17,120 nucleotides of DNA from Nitrospinaceae bacterium (GTDB taxonomy: Bacteria > Nitrospinota > Nitrospinia > Nitrospinales > VA-1): NCBI GenBank assembly GCA_029261675.1, contig JAJDBA010000065.1, forward strand, positions 1-17,120, given 5' to 3'. Positions 7,810-14,616 of the stretch are shown here, piece by piece (position 1 is the stretch's first letter; each line of letters opens with the position of its first letter). The notes under the pieces were generated by a model, which was not told the origin of the DNA, ran no database searches, and worked only from the letters and a program-made list of their open reading frames with translations. The position numbers were made by a program, and so were the translations under genes.

Positions 7810-8661
7810 GTGGACCAGAAAAAGGATGCTATTCAAGAGTCACATTTCGAATTTGATGCCCCCACAGTACCTGTAAAGAAAAATTGGTGGTTATTTTCTA
7901 TCCTTCTGACCGCTACCCTGGGCACAACTTATCTTGCCGGCGGCCTTTTATTTTCCCTCAGTCTGTTGTTGATTTTAGGGGCGCACGAGTTCGGACATTA
8001 TTGGGCAAGTAGAAAAAATGCAGTACAATCCACACTTCCTTATTTTATTCCTGCACCTCCCATGTTTATTGCGGGGACTTTCGGTGCTTTCATTCAAATC
8101 AAACAACGGATACCTAATCGAAGGGTATTGATGGAAATAGGTGCTGCAGGCCCGATTGCAGGATTCTTAGTGGCGTTACCAATGTTGGCTTTCGGTTTGT
8201 ATTTGTCGCGAGTTACGCCTTCGGTGGCTATGGGTGGGGTCAGTTTTGGAAGTTCTTTCATTCTAAATTTATTTTCGGAAGTGATTCTTGGGGTAGACCC
8301 AAGCTCGCCATTCATAAATATTCATTTGCATCCCATCGCTTTTGCGGGGTGGATAGGCATGTTGGTGACGGCTTTAAATTTGATGCCTGTAGGTCAGTTG
8401 GATGGAGGGCATATTATTTATGCACTTTTCCCGGATAGGCATAGATTGGTAGGGAAGTTATTTTTTGTAGCCTTATTCCCTCTAGGTTATTATTGGCCGG
8501 GCTGGTTTTTCTGGGCTGTTATGATAGTTTTGATGGGATTCAAAACTGCCCCTTTAATAGAGGAATCAGGCGATCTGGAAACCTTCCATAAAGTTTTAGG
8601 GGTGATTTCTATGCTGATTTTTGTGCTGACATTTATTCCCATCCCATTCTCCCAGATGTAA
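7810..8661 (+). CDS. Site-2 protease-type M50 membrane metalloprotease
   Basis: This 283-residue polytopic membrane protein belongs to peptidase family M50, the intramembrane zinc proteases. The zinc site is HEFGH (His59, Glu60, His63). The third ligand is expected at Asp198 in NLMPVGQLDGGH, the classical NxxPxxxLDGG motif. Several hydrophobic segments flank these, with the first around residues 27-57. There is no PDZ or CBS domain, so it resembles the minimal bacterial and plant EGY-like branch more than RseP. Family members cut membrane-bound regulators; the substrate here is unknown. The start is GTG at 7810, 9 bases after proA and without a clear Shine-Dalgarno. No in-frame ATG exists before the catalytic motif, so GTG or coupling to proA is likely. 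Confidence 0.88.
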   Translation: MDQKKDAIQESHFEFDAPTVPVKKNWWLFSILLTATLGTTYLAGGLLFSLSLLLILGAHEFGHYWASRKNAVQSTLPYFIPAPPMFIAGTFGAFIQIKQRIPNRRVLMEIGAAGPIAGFLVALPMLAFGLYLSRVTPSVAMGGVSFGSSFILNLFSEVILGVDPSSPFINIHLHPIAFAGWIGMLVTALNLMPVGQLDGGHIIYALFPDRHRLVGKLFFVALFPLGYYWPGWFFWAVMIVLMGFKTAPLIEESGDLETFHKVLGVISMLIFVLTFIPIPFSQM

Positions 8662-8758
8662 TTTCCAACAGACTGATAAATAAGGTGGTATTTTCTAAAA
8701 ATGGCATGAAATCCTGTTTTTTCAGAGGGGTTATCTCTCTTTTTCAGCAATTACAACT

Positions 8759-8773
8759 CCTTGAAAAACAAGG
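8759..8773 (+). repeat. Short hairpin, CCTTG-AAAAA-CAAGG
   Basis: This is a perfect 5-base inverted repeat around an A5 loop, about 100 bases after the protease stop. It is not followed by a T tract, so it is not a standard terminator. It could be an mRNA 3' end stabiliser or chance. Confidence 0.3.
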
Positions 8774-8828
8774 TGCTAAATCTCCAGAAATACGTGGAAA
8801 ATTGACATCAATGCTATAAATATATGTT

Positions 8829-8853
8829 TTTATTGGATAATATTGTCAATAAA
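8829..8853 (+). repeat. Inverted repeat TTTATTG / CAATAAA
   Basis: Perfect 7-base arms are separated by 11 bases, and a further TATTG copy lies within the spacer (8841-8845). The layout is compatible with a dimeric regulator site, but the region is AT-rich and such a match can arise by chance. Confidence 0.35.
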
Positions 8854-8972
8854 CTTGTCGCGCTGATAGCCTATTCTCAGAATGACATTGACAGTGGGGC
8901 TTCCCTATGATACCTTTTTAACATTCTGGGGTGCTTAACTTCTTACCTTAATTTCAGGTATTTTCATAAGAA

Positions 8973-8984
8973 AAGAATATTCTT
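8973..8984 (+). repeat. Perfect 12-base palindrome AAGAATATTCTT
   Basis: This uninterrupted 12-base palindrome lies about 120 bases before the TolC-like gene, in a position where an operator could sit. No regulator can be named from it. Confidence 0.35.
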
Positions 8985-9097
8985 GGTTGCCATCAAGTTT
9001 TCTTTTTAGAAGTTTAGCGCCCCTTTTTTACTTTCCTATCCTGATTTCTTTCCTTTTTTGAATTAATATAGTCTCTTATTGGAAAAACTCCCCCTTC

Positions 9098-9102
9098 GAG
9101 GA
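9098..9102 (+). promoter_or_regulatory. Ribosome binding site of the TolC-like gene
   Basis: GAGGA lies 4 bases before the ATG at 9107. It is one of the clearer Shine-Dalgarno matches in the window and fixes the start of a cluster that follows a long untranslated region. Confidence 0.6.
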
Positions 9103-9106
9103 ATTT

Positions 9107-9883
9107 ATGCAGCGACTTCAAGTTTGTATCACAATGGCATTGATGGTTTTTTTAATGATTGGTTCTGTTTGTTATGCTGGTGGAATTGAGCCTATTCCCT
9201 CTTTAAATAATATTTTGCGATCTTCTATTCCTGATAATAATTCGTCTGCGGCGCAGGAGATGGAATATTCGATTAAGAAATTCTATTATCAAATTCAGTA
9301 TCAGGATCAAAAACTAAAGATACTGAATGAAGTTAAGGGGCATTTTGAAAAATCTATCAGTAAAGCGGAAGAGAAATACGACGAAGGTGAAGAAGATATC
9401 GATCAATCTGATATCACAAAGCTTAAACTGGGATTAGCGGGGACCTTGAATGATATTTTTGGAATTGAAGCTGATCTGGAAATTTCTCGCTTGTCGTTGT
9501 TTGAAGTCCTTAAAGATAAATATGATCCTGAAGCTGAGTTATCGGAGCCAGGTATTTCTCCGGTCGAGTTTAACTTTGAGGACTATAAGCACTGGAGTGA
9601 ACAGGGCAGTGAGCTTTCAGGGAATGTTTCCTTGAAGAAAGCTTTCTTGAAAGTGATAGAGGCAAAAAAGAAAATGCAATTGGCCCGGAAAAATAGAAAG
9701 ATAACACGTGCATTGCTGGTGAGTGAAGTGGCTAATTATGATTTTGGAATCGGTGATCCTACGGATCTTTTCCAGGCTCTCATTATTTATACTCGGGTAC
9801 TGAGTGGCTATTATGATTCAGTTTATAAATTTAACCTTTCTGTCGCCGGATTGAACCGCGATAAGCATATATGGATGCATTAA
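9107..9883 (+). CDS. Exported TolC-like alpha-helical protein, compact
   Basis: This 258-residue protein has a signal peptide (hydrophobic core about 8-21, probable cleavage after CYA at 24). The rest is mostly helical and charged. Two parts resemble the helical hairpins of TolC-family efflux proteins. About residues 65-150 contain a KAEEKYDEGEEDIDQSDITK stretch and a following paired helix. About 180-255 contain the family-like C-terminal pattern DPTDLFQALIIYTR (from 217), then YYDSVYKFNLSVAGLNR. Full TolC proteins run well over 400 residues and have beta-barrel strands; here these seem missing or reduced. It could be a shortened outer-membrane efflux relative or a periplasmic coiled-coil protein. 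The 3' end overlaps dprA by 13 bases. No membrane fusion protein or pump gene is adjacent. Confidence 0.6.
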   Translation: MQRLQVCITMALMVFLMIGSVCYAGGIEPIPSLNNILRSSIPDNNSSAAQEMEYSIKKFYYQIQYQDQKLKILNEVKGHFEKSISKAEEKYDEGEEDIDQSDITKLKLGLAGTLNDIFGIEADLEISRLSLFEVLKDKYDPEAELSEPGISPVEFNFEDYKHWSEQGSELSGNVSLKKAFLKVIEAKKKMQLARKNRKITRALLVSEVANYDFGIGDPTDLFQALIIYTRVLSGYYDSVYKFNLSVAGLNRDKHIWMH

Positions 9884-10962
9884 AACACTGGTTGGCTTTG
9901 AATATGGTGGTGGGCGTTGGTAGAACCATTTTCCATCGACTGGTCAAAGCTTTCGGTTCTCCTGAAAATGTTTTTGCTGCAAGGGTTTCTGATTTGCGAC
10001 AGGTTCATGGGGTAGGTGATAAAGTTGCCACGGCGATATCTGGCTTCGATGTTGATCGGGCTACAGATCGTGAGCTTGGTCTTGCCCAGAAAGAGGACAT
10101 TCGCATTTTGACTTTTACAAGTGAGGAATATCCGGAATTATTGCAATCTATTTATGATCCTCCTCCGGTTCTATATGTTAAGGGTAAGTCACTCAACTCG
10201 ATTTCTTTTCCATTAGCGGTGGTGGGAACGCGGAATCCTTCTGAATATGGCAAGATTATAACTCATCGATTAAGTCTCAAATTGGCATCGGCAGGTTTTA
10301 ATCTGGTAAGCGGGTTAGCCAGAGGCGTAGATTCTCTGGCTCATAGGGCGGCTTTGGAGGCCGGAGCAGACACGATAGCTGTATTTGGCTGTGGTTTAGG
10401 GCATACTTACCCTCCCGAAAACCGGAAGTTGCGTAACGAAATTGTCCAGCAAGGTGCAATCGTATCCGAGTTTCCGGTTCTCATGCGACCGGAGCGGAAC
10501 AATTTTCCTGCACGCAATCGGGTATTGAGTGGATTATCGTTGGGGACGGTGGTGGTGGAAGCAGCTGAAAAAAGCGGTGCCTTGATCACGGCTGATTTTG
10601 CTCTTGAACAGGGGAGGGAAGTTTTTGCTGTTCCGGGAAATATTACTTCGCCTAAAAGCAAGGGGACAAATGATTTGATTAAGGCGGGTGCGAAATTAGT
10701 GGACAGTCCCGAGTCCGTGATAGAAGAGCTTTTACCTTCCATACAGGAAAGGATAGAAAAACCTGAAATAAAGCTGGACGACGATAAAGAGAGAAAGGTT
10801 TTCTCGCTTTTATCTTTAGAGGGTCGACATATCGACCATTTGATTGAAAACAGCGATTTGTCTCCAGCGCAAGTTTCGGCTACACTATTAAAACTCGAAT
10901 TGAGAGGTCTGGTTCGTCAACTGAGCGGTAAGATATACGTTTCTAATTGTGATACGAAATAA
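9871..10962 (+). CDS. dprA: DNA processing protein DprA/Smf
   Basis: DprA binds incoming single-stranded DNA and loads RecA during natural transformation; Smf homologues also occur in species not known to be competent. The 363 residues show three parts. A helix-hairpin-helix-like N-terminus (about 5-60) has GVGRTIFHRL and HGVGDKVA. The Rossmann-like DprA core carries VGTRNPSEYG, SGLARGVDSLAH (147-158), FGCGLGHTYPPENRKL, FPARNRVLSGLS and EKSGALITADFALEQGR, ending with VPGNITSPKSKGTNDLIK. A C-terminal winged-helix domain (about 305-357) follows. The ATG at 9871 overlaps the preceding gene by 13 bases and lacks a good Shine-Dalgarno, implying coupled translation. The dprA-topA-trmFO order recurs in several bacterial phyla. 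Confidence 0.96.
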   Translation: MDALKHWLALNMVVGVGRTIFHRLVKAFGSPENVFAARVSDLRQVHGVGDKVATAISGFDVDRATDRELGLAQKEDIRILTFTSEEYPELLQSIYDPPPVLYVKGKSLNSISFPLAVVGTRNPSEYGKIITHRLSLKLASAGFNLVSGLARGVDSLAHRAALEAGADTIAVFGCGLGHTYPPENRKLRNEIVQQGAIVSEFPVLMRPERNNFPARNRVLSGLSLGTVVVEAAEKSGALITADFALEQGREVFAVPGNITSPKSKGTNDLIKAGAKLVDSPESVIEELLPSIQERIEKPEIKLDDDKERKVFSLLSLEGRHIDHLIENSDLSPAQVSATLLKLELRGLVRQLSGKIYVSNCDTK

Positions 10963-10977
10963 AGTGAGTGAGGAAAT

Positions 10978-13236
10978 ATGGGTAAGTCGTTATTGATCGT
11001 TGAGTCACCTACCAAAGTAAACACGCTTAAAAAAATTGTAGGTAAGGATTTTATCATCAAAGCCTCGGTAGGCCATCTCAAGGATCTTCCTAAGAAGAAA
11101 CTAGGTGTCGATGTTGACAATAATTTTGAGCCTGAATACATCACCATTCGCGGGAAAGGTAAAATTCTTCAAGAGCTGAAAACCGCTGCGAAAAAAGTAG
11201 ATACAATCTATCTAGCTCCTGATCCGGATCGCGAAGGTGAAGCCATTGCCCATCATATTGGAAACGAAGTTGCAAGGTTTACAAAAGGAAAAATATTTCG
11301 GGTTATGTTTAATGAAATAACCAAGACAGCTGTGAAAGAGGCCTTGGCAAACCCAACGGAGTTAAACCTTGATAGAGTTAATGCGCAACAGGCACGACGC
11401 ATTTTGGATAGGTTGGTGGGCTATAAAATCAGTCCTATATTATGGAAAAAGGTTCATAGAGGGTTGAGCGCAGGGCGAGTGCAATCGGTAGCTTTGCGGA
11501 TAGTATGTGAAAGAGAACGAGAGATTCTGGCTTTTGAATCGAAGGAGTACTGGTCTATAACCTTGGATTTAGAGGGAAGTTGTAAACCCGAATTTCAGGC
11601 CAAACTTTTAAAAATTAACGATGAGAAAGCTGAAATAGCTAATAAAGAAGAAGCTGATAAAATTCTTAAGGACTTGGAAGGCTCACCGCTGGTTCTCGAA
11701 TCGATTACCAAAAAGGAACGGAAAAGGAATCCTAGTGCTCCGTTTATTACTAGTTCTTTGCAACAAGAAGCCTCTCGAAAATTAAACTACTCTCCAAAGA
11801 AGACGATGATGCTGGCGCAAAAGTTGTATGAAGGCATCAAGCTGGAAAAAAAGGGGACAGTCGGCCTCATAACTTATATGCGAACAGACTCGGTTAGGTT
11901 GTCAGATCAGGCTCTGGGAGAAGTGAGAAATTATATTCCCGAACGATATGGAAAGGAATACCTGCCTGCTAAACCGAATACTTATAAAAGTAAAAAATCA
12001 GCCCAAGAGGCGCATGAAGCAATTCGTCCTACGGATGTAAATCTGGACCCTAACTTTTTAAAAGATCATTTGGAAAAAGATCTATTTCGACTTTATCAAT
12101 TGATCTGGTCTCGTTTTGTATCTTGCCAAATGGTTCCAGCTGTTTTGGATACAACTCAGTTTGATATCAAGTCTGGTAATTATCTTTTCCGCAGCAACGG
12201 CTCGATTTTAAAGTTTGCTGGTTTTATGAAAGTCTATGTGGAAAGTCAGGATGACGATAATACCGAAAAGACAGAAACCAAAGACAGTGACCGAATTTTG
12301 CCGGCACTGAAGAAGGGTGAAAATTTAAATCTTCTCGAGATATTACCGGAACAACATTTTACTCAGCCCCCCGCAAGATTTACGGAAGCGATGTTGGTTA
12401 AAGAACTCGAAGATAAAGGTGTGGGAAGACCCAGTACTTATGCTTCTATCATCAGTGTTATTAAGGATCGGGACTATATCCAGAATGAAGAGCGAAGATT
12501 GAAACCGGTAGAATTGGGATTCATGATCAATGATCTTTTGGTTGAAAACTTTCCTGATATTATGACCACAGAGTTCACATCTAAAATGGAAGAACAATTG
12601 GATGAAGTTGAGAATGGAAAAATGGAATGGAGGAATGTGCTCCACTCTTTTTATACACCATTCAAAAAAGACCTTGAAGAAGCTGAGAAAAAAATGAAAG
12701 ACTTCAAAGCTGAAGTTGAAGAAACGGACGAGGTCTGTGAAAAATGCGATAAACCGATGATCATAAAATGGGGTCGTTTTGGTAAATTTTTGGCTTGTTC
12801 AGCGTACCCAGATTGTAAAAATGCCAAAGACATTAAGAAACCAGGTGCCGAAGGTGAACCGGAAACTCCTGACGAAGTTGAAGGGGAATGTGACAAATGC
12901 AATTCTCCTTTGATAATCAAACGAGGAAGATTCGGAAAATTTATTGCCTGTTCTACTTACCCCGACTGTAAGTTCACCAAACCAATTGGATTGGGAATTA
13001 AATGTCCGGAAGAGGGATGTAAAGGCGAAATCGCACCACGACGGACAAAAAAAGGTCGGACATTTTATGGCTGTACCAAGTACCCGGATTGTACATTCAC
13101 ATCTTGGGATAAACCAAAGGCTGAGCCTTGCCCGGAATGCAAACACCCCTTCATGGTCGAAAAGTGGAAAAAGAACGAGGAACCCTCGACTCTTTGTCCT
13201 GAATGTGGATTTAAAAAGACCAACGCAGCGGCCTGA
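10978..13236 (+). CDS. topA: DNA topoisomerase I (type IA)
   Basis: This enzyme relaxes negative supercoils by transient cutting of one strand. The protein has 752 residues. The TOPRIM domain holds Glu9 (LIVESPTK) and the acidic triad DPDRE (82-86). The active-site tyrosine is Tyr300 in GLITYMRTDSVRLS. The C-terminus (about 580-752) contains four cysteine-rich zinc-ribbon units. The first two are near-duplicates with CxxC...GRFGKFxACSxYPDC. The third starts CPEEGC and includes YGCTKYPDC. The last is CPEC...CPEC. Such ribbons bind single-stranded DNA and RNA polymerase in well-studied homologues. The ATG at 10978 follows GAGG (10970-10973) at good spacing, 15 bases after dprA. TrmFO follows after 9 bases. 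Confidence 0.98.
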   Translation: MGKSLLIVESPTKVNTLKKIVGKDFIIKASVGHLKDLPKKKLGVDVDNNFEPEYITIRGKGKILQELKTAAKKVDTIYLAPDPDREGEAIAHHIGNEVARFTKGKIFRVMFNEITKTAVKEALANPTELNLDRVNAQQARRILDRLVGYKISPILWKKVHRGLSAGRVQSVALRIVCEREREILAFESKEYWSITLDLEGSCKPEFQAKLLKINDEKAEIANKEEADKILKDLEGSPLVLESITKKERKRNPSAPFITSSLQQEASRKLNYSPKKTMMLAQKLYEGIKLEKKGTVGLITYMRTDSVRLSDQALGEVRNYIPERYGKEYLPAKPNTYKSKKSAQEAHEAIRPTDVNLDPNFLKDHLEKDLFRLYQLIWSRFVSCQMVPAVLDTTQFDIKSGNYLFRSNGSILKFAGFMKVYVESQDDDNTEKTETKDSDRILPALKKGENLNLLEILPEQHFTQPPARFTEAMLVKELEDKGVGRPSTYASIISVIKDRDYIQNEERRLKPVELGFMINDLLVENFPDIMTTEFTSKMEEQLDEVENGKMEWRNVLHSFYTPFKKDLEEAEKKMKDFKAEVEETDEVCEKCDKPMIIKWGRFGKFLACSAYPDCKNAKDIKKPGAEGEPETPDEVEGECDKCNSPLIIKRGRFGKFIACSTYPDCKFTKPIGLGIKCPEEGCKGEIAPRRTKKGRTFYGCTKYPDCTFTSWDKPKAEPCPECKHPFMVEKWKKNEEPSTLCPECGFKKTNAAA

Positions 13237-13245
13237 TAATTATTC

Positions 13246-14577
13246 GTGAACGATTTTTTAACCATCATTGGTGCCGGGTTGGCCGGATCAGAAGCCGCTT
13301 GGCAGGCAGCAGAAAGAGGTATACCTGTTGTCCTATATGAGATGCGTTCTGTCAACCGTACCGCCGCACATAAAACCGACGGTTGTGCCGAGCTGGTTTG
13401 TAGCAATTCTCTAGGCAACAATCTTCCTCACTCTGCTCCCTATATTCTCAAGGAAGAACTACGAAGTTTTGATTCCATTGTAATTTCCTCTGGCGATCAC
13501 AATTCTGTTCCAGCAGGTTCGGCACTTGCGGTAGACCGAGATTTATTTTCTCAAGAAATAACTGAAAAAATATCCAGCCATCCGCTGATTACTTTGAAGC
13601 GGCAAGAGGTTGTTGAGATCCCACAATCGGGTCCCGTCATAATTGCAACGGGTCCATTAACATCTCCAAAACTTTCCGAAGAAATTTCTCGCTTGATTGG
13701 ACAGGAGTATCTTTATTTCTATGATGCTCTCTCTCCCATCGTAGATGCCAACTCGATTGACTACGATAAGGCCTTTTTTGCTTCTCGTTACGGAAAAGGA
13801 GATGCGGATTATTTAAACTGCCCCATGGATGAAAAACAGTATTATGAATTTATTCGAGAACTCAATGCGGCAGAAAAAGTTCCTATGGCCTCTTTTGAAA
13901 AGCCTGTTTATTTTGAAGGTTGCATGCCCATTGAAGTTCTGGCCGAACGTGGCCCTAAGACTCTGGCATTCGGGCCCCTGAAGCCAGTCGGACTTCCTGA
14001 TCCTCGTACTGGAAAAGTAGCCTTTGCGGTTGTGCAACTGCGTAAGGAAAATAAAGAAAGCTCTGCATTCAACCTCGTAGGGTTTCAAACGAAATTAACT
14101 TATCCCGAGCAGAAAAGAATTGTGCAAATGATTCCAGGTTTGGAGAAGGCAGAGTTTTTTCGTTTTGGTGCGATTCATCGGAATACCTTCATTGATACAC
14201 CGAGTTTGCTAAATAACCAGTTACAAATTAAATCTCGATCCGATATTTATTTTGCGGGACAAATAACCGGGGTGGAGGGGTATGTGGAATCTGCCAGTAT
14301 GGGATTGCTGGCTAGTTTGAGTGCTGTTGCAGCAATAACTGGGAAGGATTATATGCCACCACCAAGAGACACGGCTCTCGGAGCTTTAATAAATTATTTA
14401 ACCACGTCGAGTTCGAAGAATTTTCAACCCATGAATATTAATTTTGGTCTGTTCTGGGTTCAGGAGATGAAAATAAAAAACAAGCAGGAGAGAAATCAGA
14501 AAATAGCTAATAATGCTATGGAACAAATAAAAAAATGGCGGCAAGGCTTGAAGGATTCAATCGATTCCGCAGCCTGA
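13246..14577 (+). CDS. trmFO: Folate- and FAD-dependent tRNA m5U54 methyltransferase
   Basis: TrmFO methylates U54 of the tRNA T-loop, using methylene-tetrahydrofolate as carbon donor and FAD for reduction, in place of the SAM-dependent TrmA. The 443 residues carry an N-terminal FAD dinucleotide motif (IIGAGLAGSEAAW, 7-19), the HKTDGCAELVCSNS block with Cys52, and the second key cysteine, Cys226, in YFEGCMPIEVLAERG. The later GAIHRNTFI and GQITGVEGYVESASMGL are also typical of the TrmFO/GidA superfamily. The lack of a C-terminal GidA extension and the CSNS motif separate it from MnmG. The start is GTG at 13246, 9 bases after topA, without a clear Shine-Dalgarno. The stop codon faces that of the convergent ATPase gene one base away. 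Confidence 0.96.
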   Translation: MNDFLTIIGAGLAGSEAAWQAAERGIPVVLYEMRSVNRTAAHKTDGCAELVCSNSLGNNLPHSAPYILKEELRSFDSIVISSGDHNSVPAGSALAVDRDLFSQEITEKISSHPLITLKRQEVVEIPQSGPVIIATGPLTSPKLSEEISRLIGQEYLYFYDALSPIVDANSIDYDKAFFASRYGKGDADYLNCPMDEKQYYEFIRELNAAEKVPMASFEKPVYFEGCMPIEVLAERGPKTLAFGPLKPVGLPDPRTGKVAFAVVQLRKENKESSAFNLVGFQTKLTYPEQKRIVQMIPGLEKAEFFRFGAIHRNTFIDTPSLLNNQLQIKSRSDIYFAGQITGVEGYVESASMGLLASLSAVAAITGKDYMPPPRDTALGALINYLTTSSSKNFQPMNINFGLFWVQEMKIKNKQERNQKIANNAMEQIKKWRQGLKDSIDSAA

Positions 14578-14616
14578 TTTAGACGATACAAACTGCCATG
14601 ACTTGTTTTAAATCAG
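14574..14616. repeat. Inverted repeat CTGATTTA / TAAATCAG over convergent stops
   Basis: A perfect 8-base inverted repeat has arms at 14574-14581 and 14609-14616 with a 27-base spacer. The left arm contains the trmFO stop and the ATPase stop. The loop is long and no T run follows, so it is a poor intrinsic terminator. It may be chance or a weak 3' end structure for one of the transcripts. Confidence 0.3.

Larger units (their letters stand above)
8662..9106 (+). other. 445-base AT-rich intergenic region
   Basis: This is the only long gene-free stretch in the window. I find no convincing coding sequence in it. It contains several short palindromes (entered separately) and two TTGACA hexamers (8802-8807 and 8888-8893) that lack a -10 box at proper spacing. 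It probably holds the end of the proA-protease unit and the promoter of the next gene cluster, but I cannot place either securely. A small RNA cannot be excluded. Confidence 0.5.

Noticed and set aside
8724..8745. AGAG...CTCT hairpin with a following T-rich run as terminator of the protease gene
   Set aside because: The stem has only four pairs and the T run is interrupted early, so it is too weak to call a terminator.
8490..8750. Minus-strand 86-residue open frame reaching into the intergenic region
   Set aside because: Most of it is antisense to the M50 gene, it lacks recognisable features, and it has no good start context.
8802..8820. TTGACA with TATAAA as a promoter
   Set aside because: The spacing is 7 bases, far from the needed 16-18. 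The second TTGACA at 8888 also has no -10 box at a correct distance.
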